64,000 nucleotides of DNA from positions 124,001 through 188,000 of the forward strand of contig NZ_JQED01000017.1 in assembly GCF_000764225.1 (NCBI RefSeq). The letters are read 5' to 3'. The position numbers and the translations under genes are program-made. The stretch is from Colwellia psychrerythraea (GTDB taxonomy: Bacteria > Pseudomonadota > Gammaproteobacteria > Enterobacterales > Alteromonadaceae). The notes below the pieces were generated by a model that saw only the letters and a program-made list of their open reading frames with translations, did not search any database and was not told the origin of the DNA. Of the stretch, positions 16,616-24,875 are shown one piece after another. The first letter of the stretch is position 1; each line of letters begins with the position of its first letter.

Positions 16616-18436
16616 ATGGTCGATAAAAATAAATTTTCTAAGGATGTAGAAGAGCAAATTCAAAGCTTAGCTAGTGATATATATATTCAAGTAGAAGATA
16701 AATTAACGCATTTAATATCTGCTGCAGTTAAGACTGAGGCGAGTAAAAACATTGATCAGCAAAACCAATATCTGTCAGAGAAAGAACAATCATTACATAA
16801 AGATTTTGCGGAAAAACAGCAATTACAACAAGAAGAAGTTTCACAGCTTAAACAAGCGTTAGCTGAAAAGCAGTTAGATGAAGCGACAAATAAGCAAAAT
16901 TTTCAGGTAGAACTCACGCAAAATACTATTAATTACACCGAAACTATTGAATGTCTAGAAAAAGAAATTGTTAATTTAAAACAGCAACAAACGCTGCAAC
17001 AAGACAGAAATCAAAGTAGTGATAATAAGTTAGATGAGAAACTGATTGAAACAGAACAAAAATTAAATGATAAAAACCAAGAAATTGACGGCTTAAATGG
17101 CCGAATTATGGTCTTAACTGAGCAAGAGCAAAGTTTGACCACACAATTAACTGCTGCTAAAGAACAGGTTCAGCTAACGGCAAAGCAACAAAGTGAGGCT
17201 GTAACTGCCGCTAAATCTCAAGCCGATGCATCCGCTAAAAAACAAATTGACATATTGACTGAGAAATTACAGTTAAATGAAAAGCAGCATAGTGAGGCGC
17301 TCACAACGATTAAAAATGAAACGGAAGCCTCTGCTAAGCAACAAATTGAAGCGCTAACTGAAAAATTTAAGGTAAATGAAAAACAGCAGGGTGAAGCGGC
17401 CTCAGTTATTAAAAATCAAGCAGAATCAGCGGCTAAACAAAAAATCGAGGTGTTAACCGAGAAGCTACAGAAACTTGAAAGTGACAGTGCTCAAATTCTG
17501 GCTGAAACACAGCAAAAGGGAAATACGAAAGTAACAGAGTTAGAGCAACAGATTTCTCAGTTAGAAAAGCAAGCGCAGCAGCAAAAAAACAGCGAGACTG
17601 AATTACAGCAGAAACTATTGGCACAGCAAAAATTAATTGATTCAGCACAAGATAAACATAAGAAATCTGAACAAAAAAGCCAAGATTATCAATCACAAAT
17701 AATTAAAGTTACCGAACAAGCAGCCATTGATAAACAGCAACTTTTGGATGAAGCAAAGTCTCTCAAAGAAAAGGGTGAACAAGAAATACAGCAACACCTT
17801 GAAGAGAAAAAAGTCATTAATGAGAGCGCTGAGCAAGTAAAACAACAGCACCTTGATGAAATAAAAGCAATTCAACAGCAAGCTGAACAAGCAAAGCAGG
17901 TACACCTAGAAGAAATAAAAGCTGTTCATGAAAGCACTGAAAAAATCAAACTGCGACATCATGATGAAATGAAAGTGATTAACGAAACAGCAGAACAAGT
18001 TAAGCAATCGCACCTTGATGAGATTAAAAAAATTAATGAAAGCGCTGAAGAAGTGAATAAATTACAAGCAGCAGCGCAGCAAAACATTATCGAATTAGAA
18101 AAAGCTAACGAGCAACTAAACAATCAAATAGCATCTGAACAAGATGAGGTGAAATTATACCAGCAACAAATTTCAGTACTTAATGAACAAGTGAAAGTCG
18201 CACAAGAAGGGCAAGAAAACATTTTGCAACGGTTTAATAAAAATCGTGAGAAACAAGAAATTGAAAATAATAAAGTGCGAGAAACCATTAAATTCTTACG
18301 TGATGAGAATCATCAATTGATTAGTGATATCAGTGAACAAAAAGCTCAATTTCATGATCAAATAAGTGAACTGGAACATAAGTTAACCGAGTATAGATTG
18401 AAGTTTGAGTATGCACAGAAACAATTAACCAGCTAG
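16616..18436 (+). CDS. Long coiled-coil protein with internal repeats, unknown function
   Basis: The 606-residue protein is almost wholly charged and helical, very rich in Q, E and K, with no signal peptide or membrane segment. Residues about 207-290 contain a tandem repeat of 33 residues (core A-K-x-x-I-x-x-L-T-E-K). Residues about 403-480 contain about four copies of an 18-residue repeat (core A-E-Q-V-K-Q-x-H-L-D-E-I-K). Both periods fit mixed 7/11-residue coiled-coil packing. The first about 45 residues (MVDKNKFSKDVEEQIQSLAS) are less repetitive and may be a small domain. Its own gene context is isolated. A cytoskeletal or scaffold role is possible, but nothing in the sequence proves it. 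Confidence 0.75.
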   Translation: MVDKNKFSKDVEEQIQSLASDIYIQVEDKLTHLISAAVKTEASKNIDQQNQYLSEKEQSLHKDFAEKQQLQQEEVSQLKQALAEKQLDEATNKQNFQVELTQNTINYTETIECLEKEIVNLKQQQTLQQDRNQSSDNKLDEKLIETEQKLNDKNQEIDGLNGRIMVLTEQEQSLTTQLTAAKEQVQLTAKQQSEAVTAAKSQADASAKKQIDILTEKLQLNEKQHSEALTTIKNETEASAKQQIEALTEKFKVNEKQQGEAASVIKNQAESAAKQKIEVLTEKLQKLESDSAQILAETQQKGNTKVTELEQQISQLEKQAQQQKNSETELQQKLLAQQKLIDSAQDKHKKSEQKSQDYQSQIIKVTEQAAIDKQQLLDEAKSLKEKGEQEIQQHLEEKKVINESAEQVKQQHLDEIKAIQQQAEQAKQVHLEEIKAVHESTEKIKLRHHDEMKVINETAEQVKQSHLDEIKKINESAEEVNKLQAAAQQNIIELEKANEQLNNQIASEQDEVKLYQQQISVLNEQVKVAQEGQENILQRFNKNREKQEIENNKVRETIKFLRDENHQLISDISEQKAQFHDQISELEHKLTEYRLKFEYAQKQLTS

Positions 18437-18451
18437 TTGTTTCGATATCTA

Positions 18452-18718
18452 TATACCCAAACCACTTGAAGATGAGTATTTCAGTATGCTTGAGCGATTC
18501 ATGATCAAGACGCCTCTTTTTATTAAGGGTTATTTCCTTAAAAAAGGAGGCAACGAAGAGCATGGCTTGCTCACACGTCCCCGCAGGGCTGGTTTAGAAA
18601 CGCTTTATACTGCGTTATTGATTTTGACAATATAATAACTATTCTCTTCAACCAATGCCTTGCCTAAAGGCATTTCTAATTCCAGCTGAAACCTGCATCT
18701 TCAGGTAGTTTGGGTATA
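18452..18718. repeat. MITE-like element with 23-bp terminal inverted repeats
   Basis: The ends are 18452-18474 (starting TATACCCAAACCACTTG) and 18696-18718, whose reverse complement starts TATACCCAAACTACCTG. They match at 21 of 23 positions. Inside is an imperfect hairpin (18512-18528 with 18536-18551) of the form GCCTCTTTTTATTAAGG. No transposase or credible gene lies within the 267 bp. This fits a non-autonomous mobile element or an interspersed repeat. It fills most of the 370-bp gap between the coiled-coil and DUF416 genes. Confidence 0.7.
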
Positions 18719-18737
18719 CAATACAGCCATGAGTAAA

Positions 18738-18775
18738 CCAAGCTTATTCGCATTTTGCATAAGCTTGGGTATAAT
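18738..18775 (+). promoter_or_regulatory. Inverted repeat and -10 box upstream of the DUF416 gene
   Basis: CCAAGCTTAT (18738-18747) and ATAAGCTTGG (18759-18768) form a perfect 10-bp inverted repeat with an 11-bp spacer. TATAAT (18770-18775) follows directly, so the repeat would overlap the -35 region of a promoter for the downstream gene. It is an operator candidate. Confidence 0.4.
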
Positions 18776-18806
18776 CCAGTTAATTATCTCAACCGAGTAT
18801 ATATAA

Positions 18807-19442
18807 GTGGCTATTCACCTTCCTTTTGCCAAGTTAAGTCATTGGCATCAAATTGCTTTCTCTGCAGCATTACTTGAGCGCATGTTACCTAATTATCAAA
18901 TGTTTAGTGAAGGGGCTGAATTTGGTAATGCTAACGTATTACGTAATCAACTCGATATTATTTGGCAATGGCTTGATAATAGCAGTACGGTAAAAATTAA
19001 TAGCGATGCCCAATTACTTAAATTAGAAGCTGAAACTCCGGACCCCGAAGCGTTTGATTCTTTTGGTGTCTTTCCAGCGCTTGATGCTTGCATGGCGCTG
19101 TCAGCTTTGTGGCAATTAATGCAAGTTAAACCGCAGAAGAAACCAAAAATATCAGAAGTTGATATTGACGACATCCAAAGCATCAGTCGTTTATCTCACA
19201 ATAGTGTGAGTTACTATGTTGAGCTGTTATTGCTTGAAGAAGTGGCAGAGTCTGTTGAGGAGGAATTTACTATCAGTCCTGAACAAATGGCTGAACATCC
19301 CCTGATGCAGTGGGAAAAAGACACGCAAAATGAGCTGTTTGATTTTCTAAAATTTGCTGCCGCCGATAAACGTACTTGCAAGTTAGCTAAGCAGATGAGT
19401 TTGTCTGAAGGTTTATCTAACTTAGGCATAGAGATCGCTTAG
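18807..19442 (+). CDS. YjaG-like DUF416 family protein
   Basis: The 211-residue cytosolic protein resembles the DUF416 family (E. coli YjaG): HQIAFSAALLERMLPNYQMF near the start, the D-I-I-W-Q-W-L segment, and A-L-D-A-C-M-A-L-S-A-L in the middle. The function of the family is not known to me. The start codon is GTG. It stands alone, with a MITE-like element upstream and a serine hydrolase gene 54 bp downstream. Confidence 0.8.
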   Translation: MAIHLPFAKLSHWHQIAFSAALLERMLPNYQMFSEGAEFGNANVLRNQLDIIWQWLDNSSTVKINSDAQLLKLEAETPDPEAFDSFGVFPALDACMALSALWQLMQVKPQKKPKISEVDIDDIQSISRLSHNSVSYYVELLLLEEVAESVEEEFTISPEQMAEHPLMQWEKDTQNELFDFLKFAAADKRTCKLAKQMSLSEGLSNLGIEIA

Positions 19443-19496
19443 TAATGAAGCTTAACCTCAAGTTCAAATAAAAAACTCTTAATTTAGGAAATTAAT

Positions 19497-21071
19497 ATGA
19501 AGTTATTTAATTGTGCATTTTTTGCAATTATCTTGTTTGCCATTATGCCCGTGCATGCAAAAGCTGTTGTTGATAAAAACACTAAAATTGAGCAGGCTAT
19601 TACGCAAGCTATGACAAGGTTCCAAGTGCCCGGTGTAGCCGTAGCAATTATTAAAGATAATACCGTGGTAATGAGTAAGGGGTTTGGTGTTATTGAACAT
19701 GGAAAACCCGCTAAAGTTAACGCTGATACAGTCTTTGGCATTGCTTCTAATACTAAAGCGATGACTGCTGCGTTGTTGGCTAATTTAGTCGATGAAGGCA
19801 AGTTAACTTGGCAAACAAAAGTTATTGATATCATCCCTGAATTTCAGATGCCAAATGCCTATGTGACCCGTGAATTTACTATTACTGACTTACTCGCTCA
19901 CAATTCAGGTTTAGGCTTAGGTGCTGGCGATCTAATGATTTGGCCACATACTACATTAACTAATGATGATGTTATTAAGGGTTTAAAGTACTTACCAGAA
20001 GTCTCGAGTTTTCGTAGTGAATTTGCTTATGATAATTTAATGTACATCATTGCTGGCGAAGTAATTACTCGTGTTACTGGCAAACCTTGGAGTGATGTAA
20101 TTCAAGAGCGCATTTTTACTCCCCTTGGCATGAAAAATACTAGAGCAACTTTCTCATTAATCGAGAAGGAAAATAACAATGTAGCAAGAGCGCATGTACC
20201 ACTTAATGATGAGTTGAATGTTGTAGGGGGCAACTTGTTAGAGAAGTTTTCATCAGCTGGCTCTGTGGCGTCTAGCGTTAATGATATGAGTTTGTGGTTA
20301 AAGGCTCAGTTAAATCAAGGTGCTTATGGTGACAAATTAAATGAAAATTCCCCTCGTTTATTTTCAGCTAAACAAAGTCATACCATGTGGAAACCACAAA
20401 CCTTACTTGCCGTTTCAGACAAAGCAACAGTGCAAGATAAAACACATTTTTCAGCTTACGGTTTGGGCTGGTTTATGAAAGATTATCATGGGGTTAAGTT
20501 GATTCATCACAGCGGTGGTATTTTAGGCATGGTTTCTAAAGTAGTGTTAGTGCCTGAAGAAAATCTCGCCTTGGTCATTTTAACTAATCAACAATCAGGC
20601 TACGCTTTCAATGCAATTTATCAGCAAATTTTAAATGAGTATCTTGAATTACCTAAAAAAGATTGGGTTACTTATTATTATGAGAAGCAGCAGAAAAATG
20701 TTGCTAAAGAGCAAAAGCGTTTAGCTCTCGCGGCAGAGACAGTAAATAAAAATTCAGCGCACTCCTTAGTATTGCGCGAATATGCGCAGACTTACGTTGA
20801 TAATTGGTATGGTGAAATTCACATTAGCTTTAAAAATAATAAGTTACATATGCAATTTGGTAATACTCCAGAATTAATAGGCAGCTTAGAGCATTACCAG
20901 CATAATACCTTTATTGTTCGTTGGCATGATAGAACGCTTGAGGCTGATGCTTTTGTTAACTTTAATCTCAATGAAGACGGCGGAATTAATTTCGTCACGA
21001 TGAAAGCAGTATCTCGAGCAACAGACTTTAGCTTTGACTTTCATGACTTAAAGCTAGTGCCGAAGAAATAA
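19497..21071 (+). CDS. Exported beta-lactamase-related serine hydrolase
   Basis: The 524-residue protein has a signal peptide (to about residue 22) and a class C beta-lactamase-like domain. The catalytic S-N-T-K (SxxK) lies in FGIASNTKAMTAALL, the Y-D-N motif in EFAYDNLMYIIAGEV, and the HSG triad equivalent of KTG in IHHSGGILGM. The C-terminal about 120 residues look like the DUF3471-type extension often found in such hydrolases. It is probably a periplasmic esterase or D-aminopeptidase-like enzyme rather than an antibiotic-resistance enzyme. A bidirectional terminator separates it from ogt. Confidence 0.88.
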   Translation: MKLFNCAFFAIILFAIMPVHAKAVVDKNTKIEQAITQAMTRFQVPGVAVAIIKDNTVVMSKGFGVIEHGKPAKVNADTVFGIASNTKAMTAALLANLVDEGKLTWQTKVIDIIPEFQMPNAYVTREFTITDLLAHNSGLGLGAGDLMIWPHTTLTNDDVIKGLKYLPEVSSFRSEFAYDNLMYIIAGEVITRVTGKPWSDVIQERIFTPLGMKNTRATFSLIEKENNNVARAHVPLNDELNVVGGNLLEKFSSAGSVASSVNDMSLWLKAQLNQGAYGDKLNENSPRLFSAKQSHTMWKPQTLLAVSDKATVQDKTHFSAYGLGWFMKDYHGVKLIHHSGGILGMVSKVVLVPEENLALVILTNQQSGYAFNAIYQQILNEYLELPKKDWVTYYYEKQQKNVAKEQKRLALAAETVNKNSAHSLVLREYAQTYVDNWYGEIHISFKNNKLHMQFGNTPELIGSLEHYQHNTFIVRWHDRTLEADAFVNFNLNEDGGINFVTMKAVSRATDFSFDFHDLKLVPKK

Positions 21072-21091
21072 TCGCAGATATTTAGCAACCT

Positions 21092-21120
21092 AAAAGGAGT
21101 GCTCAGTGGTACTCCTTTTT
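21092..21120. terminator. Bidirectional terminator between the serine hydrolase gene and ogt
   Basis: AAAAGGAGT (21092-21100) and ACTCCTTTT (21111-21119) form a 9-bp stem. There is a T run on the plus side and an A run before it, so it can serve both convergent genes. Confidence 0.8.
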
Positions 21121-21148
21121 AATGTTAAATTTTTAAAATAGTGAAGTA

Positions 21149-21703
21149 TTAGCGTAGGAACTGTGTTTTTCCTTGGCGTTTGTGAATAACATCCTTTATA
21201 TCTAATCGGTTATTCTCATCGGAATTTTTTACCTCAACCCCTTCATGATTTAGTAGCCATAATTTCCGCTCAATACCACCGGCATACCCAGTTAATGAGC
21301 CATTACCACCGATAATGCGATGACAAGGAACAATCAAGGTAATAGGGTTGCGACCGTTAGCACCGCCTACAGCTTGAGAGGCTTTCGGTTTATTGAGCAT
21401 CTTGGCTATTTCGCCGTAGGATTTCACTGTTCCAAAGGGAATTTTTACTAAGCAGTCCCATACGGATTGCTGAAATTCAGTGCCTTGGGGGTCTAATGGC
21501 ACGGTGAAAACTTGACGCTGGCCAGCAAAGTATTCTATTAATTGTCGCTTGCACAGAGCCGTGATGTCATTGGCTTTGCTTTTAGCTGTTATGTCAGCAT
21601 TGACTTGCTCACCACAAAAAATGGCCTGGCGAATACCTTGCTCGGTTGCCATAAATTCAAACAACCCCAATGGCGTGTCGAGATAATCAATGTACATATT
21701 CAT
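21149..21703 (-). CDS. ogt: Methylated-DNA-[protein]-cysteine S-methyltransferase
   Basis: This suicide enzyme transfers methyl groups from O6-methylguanine in DNA to its own cysteine. The active site is I-V-P-C-H-R-I-I (Cys127 of 184), followed by GSLTGYAGGIERKLWLL. The helix-turn-helix segment TEFQQSVWDCLVKIPFGTVKSYGEIA is typical of Ogt/AGT. The C-terminal about 25 residues after NHEGVE are a charged tail not needed by the family. It ends convergent with the serine hydrolase gene and begins 26 bp after rsmD ends, on the same strand. Confidence 0.94.
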   Translation of the reverse strand: MNMYIDYLDTPLGLFEFMATEQGIRQAIFCGEQVNADITAKSKANDITALCKRQLIEYFAGQRQVFTVPLDPQGTEFQQSVWDCLVKIPFGTVKSYGEIAKMLNKPKASQAVGGANGRNPITLIVPCHRIIGGNGSLTGYAGGIERKLWLLNHEGVEVKNSDENNRLDIKDVIHKRQGKTQFLR

Positions 21704-21729
21704 GGTCCCCTAAAATACACCGAATGAGC

Positions 21730-22368
21730 TTATCCCTGATATTGATACAGTTGATAAATTACCTGACCAGAAATTTTTTCTTTAATTAGTTGCCAATTTT
21801 CGGGCATAGCTTGTGTGCTTTCTGCTTCCATTTCTACATAAATAAGCGCCTGTTCAGTCAAAAAATGCTGACTCAGTAATTGTGCCGTTTGTTCCACTAG
21901 CTGTTTCCTAAAGGGGGGATCGAGAAAAACGAGATCAAAAGACTTGTTTGCACAGGTGGTTATTGCTGATTTACTAGTGTCTGTTTTGAGAAAAGATAGT
22001 GCGTTATCATTAATGACGGTCATGTTATCCGCTTTGAGTAATGCTTTATTCTCAAGTAGTTGATTCGCTGCCGCTCTATTTAACTCCACTAAGGTAACGT
22101 GATCAGCACCGCGTGATAACGCTTCAAAACCCAAGCTACCAGAGCCAGCAAAGCAATCTAGGCAATTTGCTTGGTTAATATAAGGCATAAGCCAATTAAA
22201 GACTGTTTCTTTAACTCTATCGGTAGTTGGTCGTAATCCTTCAGCCATTAATACTGGTAATTTTCTTCCTTTGTGTTTACCTGCAATAATACGAATTTTA
22301 CCGGCAGACTTCCCTTGACCTCTTCCTGACAAGAGCTTTTTACTGAGTTGTTTTTTTGCTTGATTCAT
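21730..22368 (-). CDS. rsmD: 16S rRNA (guanine966-N2)-methyltransferase
   Basis: RsmD methylates G966 of 16S rRNA using S-adenosylmethionine. The 212-residue protein shows IRIIAGKHKGRKLPV at the start, RPTTDRVKETVFNWL, the SAM-binding LDCFAGSGSLGFEALSRGA and the catalytic FLDPPF. It is divergent from ftsY, the usual arrangement in gammaproteobacteria. The shared intergenic region contains a large palindrome. Confidence 0.95.
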   Translation of the reverse strand: MNQAKKQLSKKLLSGRGQGKSAGKIRIIAGKHKGRKLPVLMAEGLRPTTDRVKETVFNWLMPYINQANCLDCFAGSGSLGFEALSRGADHVTLVELNRAAANQLLENKALLKADNMTVINDNALSFLKTDTSKSAITTCANKSFDLVFLDPPFRKQLVEQTAQLLSQHFLTEQALIYVEMEAESTQAMPENWQLIKEKISGQVIYQLYQYQG

Positions 22369-22410
22369 ATCACTGACAATTTTGCTATTAAGTGCTAATA
22401 TAGCGCCAAT

Positions 22411-22473
22411 TTTATCCTTGTTTGGTCGTTAAACCAAACAAATTTATCCTTGTTTGGTTTAACGACCAAACAA
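22411..22473. repeat. 24-bp perfect inverted repeat between rsmD and ftsY
   Basis: Arm one (22418-22441) begins TTGTTTGGTCGTTAAACC and arm two (22450-22473) is its exact reverse complement, with an 8-bp spacer. Each arm is itself a near-palindrome, TTGTTTGGT and ACCAAACAA around a 6-bp core, and only the core (CGTTAA or TTAACG) is reversed between arms. TTTATCC precedes both arms, so there is also a 32-bp direct repeat. It lies about 32 bp before the ftsY start and may be a paired operator or an RNA hairpin in the ftsY leader. Confidence 0.75.
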
Positions 22474-22505
22474 ATTCATAGTGAAATATATTTAGGTAGC
22501 AAAAC

Positions 22506-23897
22506 GTGTCGAAGAAAAAAGGTATGTTGTCTTGGTTAGGTTTTGGCAAAAAAGAGAAGCAGCCAAGTACTGAAAAAGAAAATAATGAAGCTCTCTCTGT
22601 CGCTGAAGATGAGCAAGCAACGACGGCAGAACCGCTTGAGTCAGTTGTCGATCAAGCCGAAGAGTCTATTACAGAACAGCAAGTAGAAAAAGAAGTACCT
22701 GCTGATGTAGTTAACGAAGATGTTAGTGCTCTAAATGACGTTATTGAGGACTCATCAGCAGAAATTCCAGATGATAAATCAGTTGAGCTTGACCAGATTG
22801 TTTTAGCAAATGAAGAGCAAACTAAGGATGTTGATACTGAATTAACGAAGAGCATCACCAGTGAAAAACAAGCTGAAGCTAACTTATTAGCCGAAATGGA
22901 AGCGGCTGAGCAAAACGATTCGGTTGATGATGTTGAGTTTATAGAGGAAGCTGTTGAAGTAAAAGCTGAAAATAAGCTTGGTTTCTTTGCTCGCTTAAAG
23001 CAAGGCCTGAGTAAAACAAGGCAAAACTTAGGTGGTGGGTTAATTGATTTGTTTCGTGGTAAACAAATAGATGATGACTTATTTGAAGAGTTAGAAACTC
23101 ACTTACTCTTAGCGGATGTTGGTGTTGAAACCACCATGAAAATTATCGATTCATTAACGCAAAGTGCCAATCGAAAGCAATTAAAAGATGCCTCTGCTTT
23201 ATACGACTTACTGAAAATCGAATTAAAGAAAGTTATTGAAGATGTCACGAAACCATTAGTTATTCCAGAAGAAGAAGGTCCTTTTGTTATCTTGATGGTG
23301 GGTGTGAACGGCGTAGGTAAAACTACTACTATTGGTAAGCTGGCTAAACAATTCCAAGCACAGGGTAAATCTGTCATGCTAGCAGCAGGTGATACATTTA
23401 GAGCTGCAGCTGTAGAGCAATTGCAAGTGTGGGGTGAGCGTAATGATATCCCTGTAATTGCTCAACATACTGGTGCAGATAGCGCCTCAGTTATTTTTGA
23501 TGCTATCAGTGCCGCAAAAGCACGTAACGTCGATATTATCATTGCTGATACCGCAGGGCGCTTGCAAAACAAAGCTCACTTGATGGAAGAATTGAAAAAA
23601 GTTGTGCGAGTCATGAAGAAGTTGGATGTTAATGCTCCTCATGAAGTGATGTTAACGCTTGATGCTGGTACTGGTCAAAACGCGTTAAGTCAAACCAAGT
23701 TGTTTGATGAAGCTGTTGGCTTAACTGGACTAACGATTACTAAGCTAGACGGCACAGCCAAAGGCGGTGTGGTTTTTGCTGTGGCAGATAAATATCAAAT
23801 TCCTATTCGATATTTAGGCGTTGGTGAAGGTATAGATGATTTAAGACCTTTTATTGGTGATGACTTTATTGAAGCGCTTTTTAGTAAAGATCAGTAA
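22506..23897 (+). CDS. ftsY: Signal recognition particle receptor FtsY
   Basis: FtsY docks ribosome-SRP complexes at the inner membrane. The 463-residue protein has a highly acidic N-terminal region (to about 155), the N domain starting GFFARLKQGLSKTR, and the GTPase G domain with GVNGVGKTTTIGKLA, DTFRAAAVEQL, DTAGRL and TKLDGTAKGG. The start codon is GTG. It is followed, after a repeat-containing gap, by ftsE and ftsX as in E. coli. Confidence 0.96.
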   Translation: MSKKKGMLSWLGFGKKEKQPSTEKENNEALSVAEDEQATTAEPLESVVDQAEESITEQQVEKEVPADVVNEDVSALNDVIEDSSAEIPDDKSVELDQIVLANEEQTKDVDTELTKSITSEKQAEANLLAEMEAAEQNDSVDDVEFIEEAVEVKAENKLGFFARLKQGLSKTRQNLGGGLIDLFRGKQIDDDLFEELETHLLLADVGVETTMKIIDSLTQSANRKQLKDASALYDLLKIELKKVIEDVTKPLVIPEEEGPFVILMVGVNGVGKTTTIGKLAKQFQAQGKSVMLAAGDTFRAAAVEQLQVWGERNDIPVIAQHTGADSASVIFDAISAAKARNVDIIIADTAGRLQNKAHLMEELKKVVRVMKKLDVNAPHEVMLTLDAGTGQNALSQTKLFDEAVGLTGLTITKLDGTAKGGVVFAVADKYQIPIRYLGVGEGIDDLRPFIGDDFIEALFSKDQ

Positions 23898-23962
23898 AAA
23901 ATTTTCAATGAGCTTCATCGCTACAAAGTAAATATGTTTGGTGTAAGTCATACTTGTTTACC

Positions 23963-24002
23963 GCATCTTTTTATTAAGGCGATAACCTTAATAAAAAGAT
24001 GC
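23963..24002. repeat. Perfect 17-bp hairpin, part of an interspersed repeat
   Basis: GCATCTTTTTATTAAGG (23963-23979) and its exact complement (23986-24002) flank a 6-base loop. The hairpin core is shared with the MITE-like element at 18452-18718, as is a nearby TCTCTTCAA segment. It may also terminate ftsY transcription, but there is no T run after the stem. Confidence 0.6.
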
Positions 24003-24093
24003 GCCATGTTTATGAAGCCTTTTATTCTTCTGAAAATATCTCTCTTCAATCACAGTTTTGCTTATAAGCCTTTTACCCACATAAGTGTTCAAT

Positions 24094-24112
24094 AAATTAG
24101 TCCGATTGGTAT
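24094..24112 (-). repeat. Repeat terminus of the TATACCAA type
   Basis: The reverse complement reads ATACCAATCGGACTAATTT. It matches the segment at 43001-43019 at about 15 of 18 positions. It probably marks the right end of the degenerate repeat that starts near 23930. Confidence 0.4.
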
Positions 24113-24167
24113 CAAAGGGTAATTGTGCTAAGTTAGCCAACTTATTCGTACAAAGCATTTAAGTAAT

Positions 24168-24875
24168 ATGATTAATTTCAATAAGGTAAATAAAACTTAC
24201 CCAGGCGGTTTTCTCGCATTAAAACAAGTAAGTTTTAGTCTCGAAAGTGGTGAAATGGCGTTTCTAACGGGTCATTCAGGCGCAGGTAAAAGTACTTTAT
24301 TAAAGTTAATTTCATTAATGGAAAAACCCAGCTCGGGTAGTATTCAAGTAAATCATACCGAACTCTCTAATATTCAATATAAGCAAGTACCCTATGTACG
24401 CCGTGGTATTGGTATGATTTTCCAAAGTCATAATTTGCTTAAAGATCGTACTGTTTTCGATAATGTCGCCTTACCGTTAATTATCGAAGGTGTTAGCCAC
24501 AGTGAAATTAAAAAACGTGTCGCAACAGCGTTAGATAAAGTGCATTTAAGCGCTAAATTGAAGTGTTATCCGCATATGCTTTCGGGGGGAGAACAACAAC
24601 GTGTTGGTATAGCGCGTGCGATTGTTAACAAACCTCCTATTCTTCTTGCTGATGAGCCTACAGGTAATTTAGATCCCAAGTTATCATTAGATATCATTCG
24701 TTTGTTTGAAGAGTTTAATGCTGCGGGTGTAACAGTCCTCATTGCTACGCATGATCTTGGTTTAATTGCGCGTATGAAATATCGTACCCTGACACTGAAA
24801 GAAGGCACCATGATTAATGATGGTATTGTTGATGGCTTACAAGCACAGGGGGCTGCTGATGAGCGATATTCATAG
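24168..24875 (+). CDS. ftsE: Cell division ATP-binding protein FtsE
   Basis: This is the ATPase of the FtsEX complex, which controls septal peptidoglycan hydrolases during division. ABC motifs are complete: Walker [14 protein letters not shown]-loop IFQSHNLL, signature LSGGEQQR, Walker [13 protein letters not shown] and switch histidine ATHD. At 235 residues it is slightly longer than E. coli FtsE; the C-terminal extension ([19 protein letters not shown]) overlaps the ftsX start by 17 bp. Confidence 0.96.
   Translation: MINFNKVNKTYPGGFLALKQVSFSLESGEMAFLTGHSGAGKSTLLKLISLMEKPSSGSIQVNHTELSNIQYKQVPYVRRGIGMIFQSHNLLKDRTVFDNVALPLIIEGVSHSEIKKRVATALDKVHLSAKLKCYPHMLSGGEQQRVGIARAIVNKPPILLADEPTGNLDPKLSLDIIRLFEEFNAAGVTVLIATHDLGLIARMKYRTLTLKEGTMINDGIVDGLQAQGAADERYS

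Noticed and set aside
17234-18050. CRISPR-like repetition
   Set aside because: The repeats are in frame, degenerate and coding for coiled coil; they have no uniform spacers.
18330-18563. Small gene in the MITE-like element
   Set aside because: It straddles the coiled-coil gene end and the element with no ribosome site or conserved pattern.
19497-21071. Antibiotic-resistance beta-lactamase
   Set aside because: The SxxK, YxN and HSG motifs fit the broader serine hydrolase group, with a DUF3471-type tail that resistance enzymes lack.
24817-24858. Upstream ATG of ftsX
   Set aside because: It lies deep in ftsE and gives a non-family N-terminus; the ATG at 24859 has a good ribosome site.
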